DNA of 64,000 nt. Source: Planctomycetota bacterium. Its GTDB lineage: Bacteria > Planctomycetota > Planctomycetia > Pirellulales > Pirellulaceae. The position numbers were made by a program, and so were the translations under genes. The stretch covers positions 1 to 64,000 of the forward strand of contig JAJDEH010000432.1 of NCBI GenBank assembly GCA_029259935.1, read 5' to 3'. The notes beneath the pieces were generated by a model. It was not told where the DNA came from. It did no database searches and saw only the letters and a program-made list of their open reading frames with translations. Of this stretch, positions 8,775-17,701 are shown in pieces (position 1 is the stretch's first letter; each line of letters starts with the position of its first letter).

Positions 8775-10826
8775 TTAGGCCTTCGGGCGGTGTTTTGCCT
8801 TCGGCTTCGACTTCGATTTATTGTACGGTTTTTTGTAGGGCCGTTTGCCATCTTTGTCATGAGCACGCGTGGGCCGCGAATCGTCCATGCGAGAAATATG
8901 GAGCTTACGTCCGGCGATGGAGACATCTTGAAGAGTTGCCAGCAAGCCTTGCGGAAATCCCACCGGAAGATCAACGGTACTAAAGCGGTCGAAGATCTTG
9001 ATCTTGCCAATCGCATCGCTGCCGATGCCTGCTTCGTTGGCGATCGCGCCGACAATATTGCCGGGTTGCACTTGGTGATTTCGACCGACTTCGATGCGGT
9101 AGGTCTCCATATCGGCATTGGAACGATGCCCGCCGGAGCGACGGTCACCTGCACTTGAAAACTCTCGTTTTCGGGAGCGGCCACGATTGTCGCTAGGCTT
9201 GCCACGTGAATCGCTGGTGAAACTGGCCTGCGTGATGTTGTCCTTCACCAGCAGCGACGTTCCGTCGTTGGCAAGGATCGCCAGCGAGGCGGCCAGCAGT
9301 TCCAATGGGACGTCGTTCTCTCGCTGGTATTGCTCGACGATGGACTGAAACGTTTCGATTTGCTTGGAGGCCAACCCCTCGGTGATCCTCTCATGGAAGC
9401 GGGCGATCCGTTGCTTGTTGATGGCGCGATTCGACGGCAACTCCATGGGTTCGATCGTCTGCCGCGTCGCATATTCCAGCCGCTTCAGAAAACGCTGTTC
9501 ACGCGGACTCACAAACAAAATCGCCTCGCCGCTACGGCCCGCTCGGCCGGTGCGGCCGATTCGGTGGACATAGGCTTCGCTGTCATGCGGCAAGTCATAA
9601 TTGATAACATGGCTGACGCGTTGCACGTCCAGGCCGCGGGCGGCGACGTCGGTGGCCACAATGACATCGACTCTGCCCGATCGCAGGCTTTCGACAATCC
9701 GCTCGCGCTGCTTTTGGGGGACGTCGCCATTGAGGGCGGCGGTTTTCAAACCGGCCCGGGACAAATACTCGGCGAGCGGTTCCGTGGTGCTGCGCATTTT
9801 GACGAAAACGAGAACGCCGTCGGTCGGTTCCGCTTCCAGGATACGTGCCAATGCGCCTTGCTTATTATAAGGCGCGGCAACGATGTAACGCTGGTGTACG
9901 GTGTCGGCGGTCGCGGTGCGCTGCGCAATCGTGATTTCGGCCGGGTCCTTGAGGTGTTTCTGAGCGATCTGGCGAATCGGTTGCGGCAAGGTGGCCGAGA
10001 ACAAAGCCATTTGCCGTTTCGCGGGAGCCTGCGTGAGTACCCATTCGACATCCTCGGCAAAGCCCATTCGAAGCATTTCGTCGGCTTCGTCTAGCACCAG
10101 ACACTGAAGACCGTCGAGCTTCAAGGAACCGCGCCGCATGTGGTCCATCACGCGGCCGGGAGTACCGACGACAACCTGAGGGCCTCGATCAAGCTGCCGA
10201 AACTGAACTTGATAATCTTGTCCGCCATAAATTGGGACCACCCGCAACCCGCGCATGCCGCTGGCGTATTTCTCAAATGCCTCGGCGACTTGGATTGCCA
10301 GTTCGCGTGTCGGCGCGAGCACGAGAACCTGTGGCCGTTTTTTGGACAGATCAATTCGCTGGAGCAACGGCAGCGCGAAGGCCGCGGTCTTGCCGGTGCC
10401 GGTCTGTGCCTGGCCGAGGACGTCGCGGCCCGCGGCCAACAAGGGAATTGCCTGAGCCTGAATCGGCGTCGGTGTTGTGTATCCAAAACTCTCGACCGCG
10501 GTGATGAGCGCGTCGTCAAGCCCGAGAGAACGGAACCCTGTTGGCGCGGCGACTTCCGCGGGTTCGTTCTCGGGTGTTTGAATTGCTGCTTCGGCATCCC
10601 CCGACGTGGTGTCTCCCGACGTGGTGTCTCCCGACGTGATGTCTCCCGACGTGATGTCTCCCGGCGTGGTGTCCTCCGGCGTGGTGTCCTCCGACGTGGT
10701 GTCCTCCGACGTGATGTCCTCCGACGTGGTGTCCCCCGACGTGGTGTCCCCCGACGTGATGTCCCCCGACGTGATGTCCCCCGACGTAGCGTCTCCCGAC
10801 GTAGCGTCGACTTCTGACTTGATCAT
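8775..10826 (-). CDS. DEAD-box ATP-dependent RNA helicase with N-terminal pentapeptide repeat tract
   Basis: A 683-residue helicase of the DeaD/CsdA type. Visible motifs: Q motif (residues about 98-123), Walker A AQTGTGKT (140-147), PTRELA, VLDEADEML, SAT, and the arginine-finger motif HRIGRTGRAGRSG. The C-terminus has a DbpA-type RNA-recognition fold (TYRIEVGRNHQVQPGNIVGA, then IGKIKIFDRFSTVDLPVG) and a Lys-rich tail with repeated KPYNKSKSK-like units. It would unwind rRNA or mRNA structure, often at low temperature. The unusual part is residues 8-77, fourteen consecutive five-residue units of the pattern [A/I/T]T[S/P][G/E]D, an acidic tract not found in the standard family. The start ATG has CAGG eight bases upstream. 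Tex follows in the same operon. Confidence 0.95.
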   Translation of the reverse strand: MIKSEVDATSGDATSGDITSGDITSGDTTSGDTTSEDITSEDTTSEDTTPEDTTPGDITSGDITSGDTTSGDTTSGDAEAAIQTPENEPAEVAAPTGFRSLGLDDALITAVESFGYTTPTPIQAQAIPLLAAGRDVLGQAQTGTGKTAAFALPLLQRIDLSKKRPQVLVLAPTRELAIQVAEAFEKYASGMRGLRVVPIYGGQDYQVQFRQLDRGPQVVVGTPGRVMDHMRRGSLKLDGLQCLVLDEADEMLRMGFAEDVEWVLTQAPAKRQMALFSATLPQPIRQIAQKHLKDPAEITIAQRTATADTVHQRYIVAAPYNKQGALARILEAEPTDGVLVFVKMRSTTEPLAEYLSRAGLKTAALNGDVPQKQRERIVESLRSGRVDVIVATDVAARGLDVQRVSHVINYDLPHDSEAYVHRIGRTGRAGRSGEAILFVSPREQRFLKRLEYATRQTIEPMELPSNRAINKQRIARFHERITEGLASKQIETFQSIVEQYQRENDVPLELLAASLAILANDGTSLLVKDNITQASFTSDSRGKPSDNRGRSRKREFSSAGDRRSGGHRSNADMETYRIEVGRNHQVQPGNIVGAIANEAGIGSDAIGKIKIFDRFSTVDLPVGFPQGLLATLQDVSIAGRKLHISRMDDSRPTRAHDKDGKRPYKKPYNKSKSKPKAKHRPKA
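10596..10805. repeat. 15-bp coding minisatellite, 14 units, inside the helicase gene
   Basis: Fourteen in-frame 15-bp units (on the plus strand GACGTGGTGTCTCCC and variants) encode the [A/I/T]T[S/P][G/E]D pentapeptides. Units differ at codon 1 (Ala, Ile or Thr), codon 3 (Ser or Pro) and codon 4 (Gly or Glu). Blocks of adjacent units share silent variants (CCTCC, CCCCC and TCTCC forms), a sign of recent block duplication. Confidence 0.95.
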
Positions 10827-11257
10827 GGATTTACCTGAATCTTCCTAAAAGTCCATTTGGACGGACGACTACCGCGGAAAAGTCGTCTACCGGAACACAA
10901 GTTCCGCACCTGCCAGATCGAAATCCAGCCGTGACATCGTTCAAATGGCGTTTTACCTGGAGTGAAATCGCGGACGAACAACGGCGCAAGCCTTGGCTAT
11001 TGTCAAACCGACAGGCGCTAGCCCGGCAACTCAAATTGCCATAGCCACTTGCAAAACATGATCGAACGCGTCAGGTACTGTTCAGGAATCGGTGGGCGGA
11101 GATTAGCGAGCCCAGCGAGGTAGGAATCTGAATCTGGCCGGCAGTGATTCAATCACTCCACTCACCTTAACGGAAATCCGTCCGCTCCGCGAGGGGACCT
11201 GCTCACAACCCGGGCGGGCAGGCGGCGAGCAAGGCCGGCTAGCGCCGCGACGCTGAT
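10827..11257. other. Gene-free region, 431 bp
   Basis: No supported gene. It should hold the promoter and leader of the helicase-tex unit (reading left) and the 3' end of the DUF1552 gene. I see no clear terminator or RNA gene. A long leader would be in keeping with cold-shock-type control of DeaD genes, but nothing specific is visible. Confidence 0.5.
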
Positions 11258-12544
11258 TTAGACACCCGACAGGCGTTCGGTCGCGTCGCCGAACTCGGAC
11301 AGCTCTAGTCCCATCCGATCCATCAACGACAGGTACAAGCTGCAGAGCTGGCGGTTGTCGTCACCGGCATTGAGGTAATCGAGCGAACGGCCGGTCTTCA
11401 TCGCCCCGCCCAATCCACCCGCCAAAACGCAGGGGACCCGCTTGCCGTTGTGTGCATTCCAGTGTTCGGAAACAAACATCAAGCACGAGTTGTCCAACAC
11501 CGTGGCGTCGCCTTCCTGCATTTGGGACAGGCGGCGAATCAAATAGGCGTACTGTTCGACATGGCACTTCACAATCGACTGGTATTCGGGTTTGGTATTT
11601 CGATGCGAGTAACTGTGATGATCGTCGCGGACATTGAGGAATGGGTAAACTTGACCGGACAGGTCGCGCGACAGCAGCAATGTGGCGATCCGCGAGCGAT
11701 CCGTTTGAAAGGCCATCGCAATGATGTCGCACATCAAGCGGGCGTACTGGCGAAAGTCGTCCGGTTGTCCGGCGGGCGGGCGTTTCAAGTTCTCGGCCGG
11801 CACCGCTTCCACTTGCTGACGGTTCAGCTTCTCCAGCCGCTGCTCGGTCTCGCGAACCGACGTCAAGTATTCGTCGATCTTCACTCGGTCAGCGCCACTC
11901 ACTTGCCGCTTCAGATCGTTGGCTTGCTCACGCACATGATCAAGGATGCTGGCCTGCAAGCCGCCTGACTGAGTTCCAAACAAGCTGTCAAAGGCCAATG
12001 ATGGATACAATTCGATCGGCACCGGCGAACTCGGAGTCCGCCACGAAATGTGCGACGCGTAGACCATCGAATATTGGCTTTCATGAAAGCCGCTGACAGG
12101 TTGCTCACAGCCCAGCACCAAGCTAGGAACGAATGTCTCGTCCTCGAAGCGTTTGGCCAGCAACTGGTCCATGCTGACTCCGCCCAGAATTTCACGGCCG
12201 CGCTTCAGTTGGGCTCCAGACAGAATGTTGCCGGTACACTTTGCATGGCCGCCCGAACCGTGGCGGTTGAACAAGCCATTGATGACGTTGAGTTTTTCCT
12301 TGTACGGCTCCAGCACTTCCAAGCTGGGGCCCAGTTCCATGTCCGCGCCGTTTCCCTTGGACCACCAGTGCGGTGGTGAGATGCCGTCGCCGATAAACAT
12401 GCACGCAAATCGCCGCGGCGACTTAGTGCGCGTGACCGCCGATTCGCCGGCCCACACTTGCGCGGATTCCAACCACGGCAAGGCGACCGTGATGCCAAGT
12501 CCCTTGAGTAGCACGCGGCGTGAAAGGTTGTGATCGGCGTTCAT
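11258..12544 (-). CDS. DUF1552 domain protein, Tat-exported
   Basis: A 428-residue protein with a Tat-type leader: SRRVLLKGLGITVALPWLES near the N-terminus, with twin arginines and a hydrophobic core. The body matches the planctomycete DUF1552 family (FACMFIGDGISPPHWW, the VINGLFNRHGSGGHAKC region, and NSCLMFVSEHWNAHNGKR near the C-terminus), whose members are found beside DUF1592-type cytochromes. Biochemical function is unknown; by fold relatives in the DUF1501/sulfatase-like group it may be a periplasmic hydrolase or a partner of the cytochrome protein. The first ATG (12550) overlaps the upstream stop as ATGA, but AGGGAG sits only one base before it and seven bases before the second ATG (12544), which I prefer. 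Translational coupling to the upstream gene is likely. Confidence 0.9.
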   Translation of the reverse strand: MNADHNLSRRVLLKGLGITVALPWLESAQVWAGESAVTRTKSPRRFACMFIGDGISPPHWWSKGNGADMELGPSLEVLEPYKEKLNVINGLFNRHGSGGHAKCTGNILSGAQLKRGREILGGVSMDQLLAKRFEDETFVPSLVLGCEQPVSGFHESQYSMVYASHISWRTPSSPVPIELYPSLAFDSLFGTQSGGLQASILDHVREQANDLKRQVSGADRVKIDEYLTSVRETEQRLEKLNRQQVEAVPAENLKRPPAGQPDDFRQYARLMCDIIAMAFQTDRSRIATLLLSRDLSGQVYPFLNVRDDHHSYSHRNTKPEYQSIVKCHVEQYAYLIRRLSQMQEGDATVLDNSCLMFVSEHWNAHNGKRVPCVLAGGLGGAMKTGRSLDYLNAGDDNRQLCSLYLSLMDRMGLELSEFGDATERLSGV

Positions 12545-12546
12545 TC

Positions 12547-15453
12547 TCATTCTCCCTGAGATTCAGCACGAAAGCGGGCGATATTGAAATCGCGACAACG
12601 TTGATTGCGAAATTGCGGGCTGAAGACGACTGTCTCCAATAACGGTTCGAATCGGTAGTCATTTTTCCTTAAGTTGGTCTCCATTTTCTCCAACAGCGGC
12701 TGATCCGGCAACAGCAAGGAACGTCCCAGAGCGTACCCCAGAAGCTTGCGGCACAGGGTCCTCGCGAACTGGTCCTTGCGGTGTGTCACAAGGTATTCGG
12801 CAAATTCGGGTACGCCGCGCACTTCTTTACCATTCGGCAAATGAACCACATTGTCGATAGCCCTTCCGGCCAGATCCTTGCCGCGACTTCGCCCAATCGG
12901 ATCAAATCCTTCCATCGCCAGGCCGATTGGATCGAAGCGTTGGTGACAACGGACGCACTTGACGTCGTCGGTGTGAAGTTGAAGCAACTCGCGGACTGTC
13001 TTGCCACCGGTATCGGTCTCCTTGGCCGGCAGTACGGCGACGTCGGGCGGAGGTGGTGGGATGTGTTCGCCCAGCACTTTGTGGAACACCCAGAATCCGC
13101 GTTTCACGGGGCTGGTCCGCTCCGGCTGTGAGTTCTTGGTCAAGAACACCGCCATGCCGAACAGGCCGCCGCGTCCCCGCCGCCGCATGTCGTCGACGCG
13201 AACCCACTCGCCCTCGGAACCATTGAACTCGACGCCATAGTGCTTCGCCAGCCGTTCGTTGACGAATGTCGTATCACTACTTAGCAGGTCGTTTACCGGC
13301 CGGTCGCTTTGGATCAAGTTCGTAATCACGCGCGTCGGCTCTTCAAACATCGCTTGCTTCAATGCGTCGTCGAAGTCGCGAAAGACGGTCCGGTTCACCG
13401 ACTCCTGTTGGAGAAAGTCGCGGTAGACTAACCATTGGCCAAAAAACTCCAGCGCGAAGCCGTCGACCTTGGGATCCTGCAACATACGCCGCATCTGGTT
13501 GCGCAGGATGGCTTCATCCCGCAGCTTGCCCGCTTCGGCCAAGGCCAGCAGTTCGGCGTCCGGCATCGACGACCAAAGAAAGTAGCTCAGCCGCGAAGCC
13601 AGCCCAATGTCGGGCAGCGGCTTGACCGAATCGCCCTCTGGCGGCGCGGCCATGCGGTAACAGAAATGCGGCGACACGAGCAGTCGAATCACCGAGGCAC
13701 GCACCGCATGCTCGACGCCGAACTCCGGCTGGCGACACGCTTCCCGATAGAACGTCCTGAGTTGATCCCGTTCGCGGCTGGTCAGCGGTCGCCGGTAAGC
13801 CAACCGTGCAAATGCTTCGATCTGCCGAAGATAGACGGGCTCGGCTTGCGCCAATTGCTCGGCACGCTTCTTCAGGCCGCCACGAATCGCTTCAAAGAAT
13901 ACGAAGATCGGATGTTCCTCAAGCTCCGCGCCAGTCGACCTGACTCGGGACAGCCGCAAGTAGATGTCCCGAAACCGCACGATCGCCGCGTCTTCAACCA
14001 GCTTCGGGTCTTCTTCCTTGATGGAATCGAAATCCGAGTGCTTCATGAAATTCCGCTCGGACCGTTCGAAGAATACGAACCCGCGCAGCAACTTCTCCAT
14101 GATGCCCGTGCTGAAATACAACTCGTCCCACAGTCGATTCAGTTCCTGATTTTGCTTGCCGTCGAGTACCAGCTTGCACAGTGGCCGATCGTCGCGGAAG
14201 AAGCCTTCGATCAGGTGAAAGCCGGCCGATAGCCCACGAGTATCGTCAACATAGACGAAGCGGTTGGGGAATAGCGCACAAAACGCCTGGCCCGACTGTC
14301 GTAATTCGTCGGCGATCGGCTGCCCCGACTCGACCGCCGGCAAGCCATACTGCTTCAACAAAGATTGGAGACTCCGTTGAATCCGCTTGCTCGTGTTTAG
14401 ATCTTCATTGAACGTGTCGCGCTGGTTGGCCGTTTTGCGGCGTCGGTCCGTGTGGAAAATGGGCGGGTTGCCGGCATTGGACACGATGGCCTTTGTCTCT
14501 TGCGGACACAGCGCGATACTCAGCCGCCGGATGTCGTCGGCCAGTGTCTTGATTTGATTCGCCGCCTCACTCGGATTTTCCAGCGATGCGATGGCCTTCC
14601 AACGCTGCCCGAGCCAGCCGAGAAAGAACTTGTCATCGGCGCTGGCTTCTATCGTCTTCCAAAGCCGCGCCAGGTATTTCGGACTCAGGCTGCGCTCGCC
14701 GGCCCATTGCTCGATAGTCGTTGCTCGTGGTTCCGAGGATCGATGGTGAAACGACCAGGCCGCGGTTAGATAATCCTCATAACGGACGTCGTGCCGCTTG
14801 TAGAGATCGATGATGGCCCGTTCGTAATACTTCTTCTGGTCGGCGTAAGTTACCACGGGATACGGTGCAAACTCGAACCCTGTTGGTTTGAGCAGCAAAT
14901 GGTCGGCGACGTGCTGGGACGCGGCGTAATACTTCTTAAACAAGCTGGGCGACATCGTCAGCGCCTCGCCCGTGTTGTTGAATCCTTCGCCCGACGCGGG
15001 ATCGACCGGAAACGAGCGGGCCGGCCGAATGTCGATGCCGGTCAAATCGCGAATCGTCAAATTGTACTCGGCGTTGCTCAGCCGTCGTGGCAAGACGGCT
15101 CCCGGATCGCCTGCTAACTTTCGCGCTTCCCGCGTCATCAGACGCTCCAACGTGGTCACGATTTCGCCACGCAGCTTGGCCGTCGGCTGCTTCGCCTGTT
15201 CCGGCGGCATCTCCTTCTTTTCAAGGAACGTTATGACATGTTCCCACGGACGAAAATGTTCACTGAACGCGTCGATCGTCGTATGACGCGCCAGATTCAG
15301 TTCGCCTTCGGACCGTTCTTCGTTGTGGCACTGGACGCAGTATTCTTTCACGAACGGAATCACTCGCTGGCGAAAATCGTCATCCGCCCTCGTCACGCCT
15401 GAAACAAGGACGACGAATGGGAGTACCGCTTGAAGCCAAGCGATTCGCGGCAT
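12547..15453 (-). CDS. Planctomycete cytochrome-type DUF1587/DUF1595/DUF1592/DUF1588/DUF1585 protein
   Basis: A 968-residue exported protein. After a signal peptide (residues 1-23, ending VTRA) comes a planctomycete cytochrome C module with CVQCH at 39-43. The order expected for this family follows: DUF1587 (LPRRLSNAEYNLTIRDLTGI), DUF1595, DUF1592 (ASRLSYFLWSSMPDAELL), DUF1588 (PVKRGFWVFHKVLGEHIPPP and a second CVRCH), and DUF1585 at the C-terminus. The heme-type motifs suggest periplasmic redox chemistry, proposed for complex carbohydrate breakdown but not shown. An upstream in-frame ATG at 15489 would add 12 residues ahead of the signal peptide; I prefer 15453. The stop overlaps the start region of the DUF1552 gene, so the pair is one operon. 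Confidence 0.92.
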   Translation of the reverse strand: MPRIAWLQAVLPFVVLVSGVTRADDDFRQRVIPFVKEYCVQCHNEERSEGELNLARHTTIDAFSEHFRPWEHVITFLEKKEMPPEQAKQPTAKLRGEIVTTLERLMTREARKLAGDPGAVLPRRLSNAEYNLTIRDLTGIDIRPARSFPVDPASGEGFNNTGEALTMSPSLFKKYYAASQHVADHLLLKPTGFEFAPYPVVTYADQKKYYERAIIDLYKRHDVRYEDYLTAAWSFHHRSSEPRATTIEQWAGERSLSPKYLARLWKTIEASADDKFFLGWLGQRWKAIASLENPSEAANQIKTLADDIRRLSIALCPQETKAIVSNAGNPPIFHTDRRRKTANQRDTFNEDLNTSKRIQRSLQSLLKQYGLPAVESGQPIADELRQSGQAFCALFPNRFVYVDDTRGLSAGFHLIEGFFRDDRPLCKLVLDGKQNQELNRLWDELYFSTGIMEKLLRGFVFFERSERNFMKHSDFDSIKEEDPKLVEDAAIVRFRDIYLRLSRVRSTGAELEEHPIFVFFEAIRGGLKKRAEQLAQAEPVYLRQIEAFARLAYRRPLTSRERDQLRTFYREACRQPEFGVEHAVRASVIRLLVSPHFCYRMAAPPEGDSVKPLPDIGLASRLSYFLWSSMPDAELLALAEAGKLRDEAILRNQMRRMLQDPKVDGFALEFFGQWLVYRDFLQQESVNRTVFRDFDDALKQAMFEEPTRVITNLIQSDRPVNDLLSSDTTFVNERLAKHYGVEFNGSEGEWVRVDDMRRRGRGGLFGMAVFLTKNSQPERTSPVKRGFWVFHKVLGEHIPPPPPDVAVLPAKETDTGGKTVRELLQLHTDDVKCVRCHQRFDPIGLAMEGFDPIGRSRGKDLAGRAIDNVVHLPNGKEVRGVPEFAEYLVTHRKDQFARTLCRKLLGYALGRSLLLPDQPLLEKMETNLRKNDYRFEPLLETVVFSPQFRNQRCRDFNIARFRAESQGE

Positions 15454-15606
15454 GGTGAATGAATTGGCGAAAGATGTGGTGAAGAACATGGTGGGTAACG
15501 GTCGGCGGGTCTTGATCAGCGGCAGGACGGAACGCGTTTCTCTGCCAAGATAGTCTACCGTCCCCCGGTCGTGGTCGAAAGTTCCACCGGCGTCGGTTCA
15601 CGGAAT

Positions 15607-17520
15607 TCAATTTCGCGAAAATGTTTCCAGCGCCGCGCGGCGAAACGCCTCCTGGCTCTCGCCACCCTTGCCGGGAAAGCCGGCATGTTGAACCAGCCAG
15701 ATGAGGATCAGCCCGTGTTCGCGGTCGAAGTAGGAGTTCGTGGAATAGGCACCGCCGTGGCCGAATCGGTTTCCGCCGGTAGAGAAACCGAAACCATATT
15801 CCTTGGAAACGCCATCCGCAGTCTGCTTGCTGGTCAACTGCTGGACGGCGGCTTTCGATAGATACCGTCGACCGTCAAGTTCCCCATCATTCGCAAGCAT
15901 CTGATAGAAGCGGGAGAGATCCCTAGCCGAAGAAAACAAACCGCCGGCCGGCATCGGGTAGCGATTTTCACGGTCGGTCAGCGGATATTGAATCTGGCTG
16001 ATCGTCGTGGCTTCCAAGCCGGTCTTGTTCGCGCCAGGCTTATACGATTTGGCGACACGCGCTGCTTGGGCCTCATTGGGCCAGAACGTCGTGTCGTTCA
16101 TTCCCAGGGGGTTGAACAGCCGTTCGTCGAGGAAGCGCTCGAACGACTTGCCCGTCACCACTTCGATGATCCGTGCGGCGGTATTGATGCCGGCATTGCT
16201 GTACAGATATTTTGTGTCGGGCTCGAAATCCAGCGGCGTCATGGCATAGCTGCGAACGCGATCGGCCAGCGGCAGCCGATCCAGTGTGGGAACTTCCAAC
16301 GCCGAGCGGAAGGGTAAGCCGCTGGTGTGTGACAGCACGTTGCTCACCGTGATCGGATGGGCCGGCTTCTTCAGTAACACGTGCTTGTCGCTTTGCTCCG
16401 CCACCACCATCTGTCCACGAAATTCGGGCAAGTACTTTTCCACCGGGTCGGCGACCTTGACCTTACCTTCGTCCACCAGCATCATCAGCGCCGTGGCCGT
16501 GATCGGTTTAGATTGGGATGCAATCCAGAACAGCGAATCGGGCCGCATCGGCCGTTTCGCGGCGATGTCGGCGTATCCGATGGCAACGTGGCCGAGTACT
16601 TGATTCTTATCGGCAACGAATGCTACCGCGCCGGCCAGTTCCCGCCGCCGTACGAACGGTTCGAGCGCGGCGTTGATGCCACTGGCTTGCTCGGCCCATT
16701 GCTCGGCGAGCTTCGTCAGGTAGGCCTGTTCCTTTTCGGCGACATAGGCTTGATACCCTTTAGGATCGATGAACGGGCTTGTGTCGGATTTCTTCACGCG
16801 ATCGAACTTGGCGTGCATACCGTAGTAGTTGCCGTGCGCGCCGAGGAAAAAATCGCAGGGCAGCTTCTTCAACACGGCGAACGATTTGGCGAAGTCGTTG
16901 GCGATGTTGGGATAGTCCTTATTGTCGACCAGCCGATACCCGGGATTCACATTCGGGCTGCCAATCACCACGACGTCATATTTCTTGTCGCCCTTGGCTG
17001 CTTGCCAGGCCCAAGTTGTGCAACCGCGCGTGTGGCCGGGCGTCAGGTGCGCGACCAATGTCGTGCCGCCCAACTTCACTTCGTCGCCATCGTCCAGCAC
17101 GCGATCCACTTCGCAAGGCGGCCAGCGGCTGTCGGTATACAAATATTGTCCTTGCCCGCCGGATGCGATTACTGAGTGGTCGCCGCGCATGACGAAAACT
17201 TTTGCTCCGGTCAACTTCTGCAACCGTGCGTGTCCGGCAACGTGATCGGAATGTGCGTGGCTTTCCAGCAGAATCTTCACGTCCGACATTTTGAACCCCA
17301 GCGATTCGACTGAAGCTTGGATCAACGGCACGGTCTCCTCGAATCCGCTGTTGATCAGGATATGGCCCTCGGGCGTCGTAATCAGGTAGATCGCCAAGGC
17401 ATCCGAGCCGACATAATAGGTGTTGCCGACGACGCGGTGCGCGGGAAACGGTTTGTCAGCCGCTGCCGTGGAGCCAACGAGCAACACCAGCAACCATGTG
17501 TTTACAACGATTCGCGACAT
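15607..17520 (-). CDS. Fusion of subclass B3 metallo-beta-lactamase and serine beta-lactamase-like hydrolase
   Basis: A 637-residue exported protein (signal peptide about residues 1-21) with two complete hydrolase domains. Residues about 25-280 match subclass B3 metallo-beta-lactamases: zinc ligands H88-x-H90-x-D92-H93 in SHAHSDHVAGH, H163 in LTPGHTRGCTTW, and H229 in FFLGAHGNYYGM, with a serine (S188) near the B3 Ser221 position. Residues about 282-637 match the Beta-lactamase family PF00144 (class C/PBP-like): nucleophile motif S335-Q-S-K338, Y440-S-N442, and H588-G-G590 where class C enzymes have KTG. HGG fits esterase or peptidase relatives as well as lactamases. ATG 17520 is set by GAGGGTG upstream; the open frame goes further but is not supported. 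The gene is divergent from DUF1501. Substrate is unknown, and beta-lactam hydrolysis is a possibility only. Confidence 0.9.
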   Translation of the reverse strand: MSRIVVNTWLLVLLVGSTAAADKPFPAHRVVGNTYYVGSDALAIYLITTPEGHILINSGFEETVPLIQASVESLGFKMSDVKILLESHAHSDHVAGHARLQKLTGAKVFVMRGDHSVIASGGQGQYLYTDSRWPPCEVDRVLDDGDEVKLGGTTLVAHLTPGHTRGCTTWAWQAAKGDKKYDVVVIGSPNVNPGYRLVDNKDYPNIANDFAKSFAVLKKLPCDFFLGAHGNYYGMHAKFDRVKKSDTSPFIDPKGYQAYVAEKEQAYLTKLAEQWAEQASGINAALEPFVRRRELAGAVAFVADKNQVLGHVAIGYADIAAKRPMRPDSLFWIASQSKPITATALMMLVDEGKVKVADPVEKYLPEFRGQMVVAEQSDKHVLLKKPAHPITVSNVLSHTSGLPFRSALEVPTLDRLPLADRVRSYAMTPLDFEPDTKYLYSNAGINTAARIIEVVTGKSFERFLDERLFNPLGMNDTTFWPNEAQAARVAKSYKPGANKTGLEATTISQIQYPLTDRENRYPMPAGGLFSSARDLSRFYQMLANDGELDGRRYLSKAAVQQLTSKQTADGVSKEYGFGFSTGGNRFGHGGAYSTNSYFDREHGLILIWLVQHAGFPGKGGESQEAFRRAALETFSRN

Positions 17521-17701
17521 GAAATCACCCTCTTTTGTTTTAGTCGTAATACCATCATCATAGCGTCCGCCAGCCACGGGTGGCGGAAATCGAGGGCGGC
17601 GGGCACCGCAGCGTGCCGAAAAATGAACTGGAACTTGCACGAAACATGTTGGACAATATCCGCTACGCTGCCACGACTTCAGAACATCAGGATTTTCGAC
17701 C

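Noticed and set aside
10596..10805. Possible CRISPR array
   Set aside because: The 15-bp units are contiguous without spacers and keep the helicase reading frame, so they are a coding minisatellite.
13435..14232. Plus-strand frame of 265 codons
   Set aside because: Antisense of the DUF1592-type gene, with no motif.
16581..17100. Naming the fusion simply as an antibiotic-resistance gene
   Set aside because: The B3 part is convincing, but the substrate is untested and the second half has HGG rather than KTG, so a resistance label would overstate the evidence.
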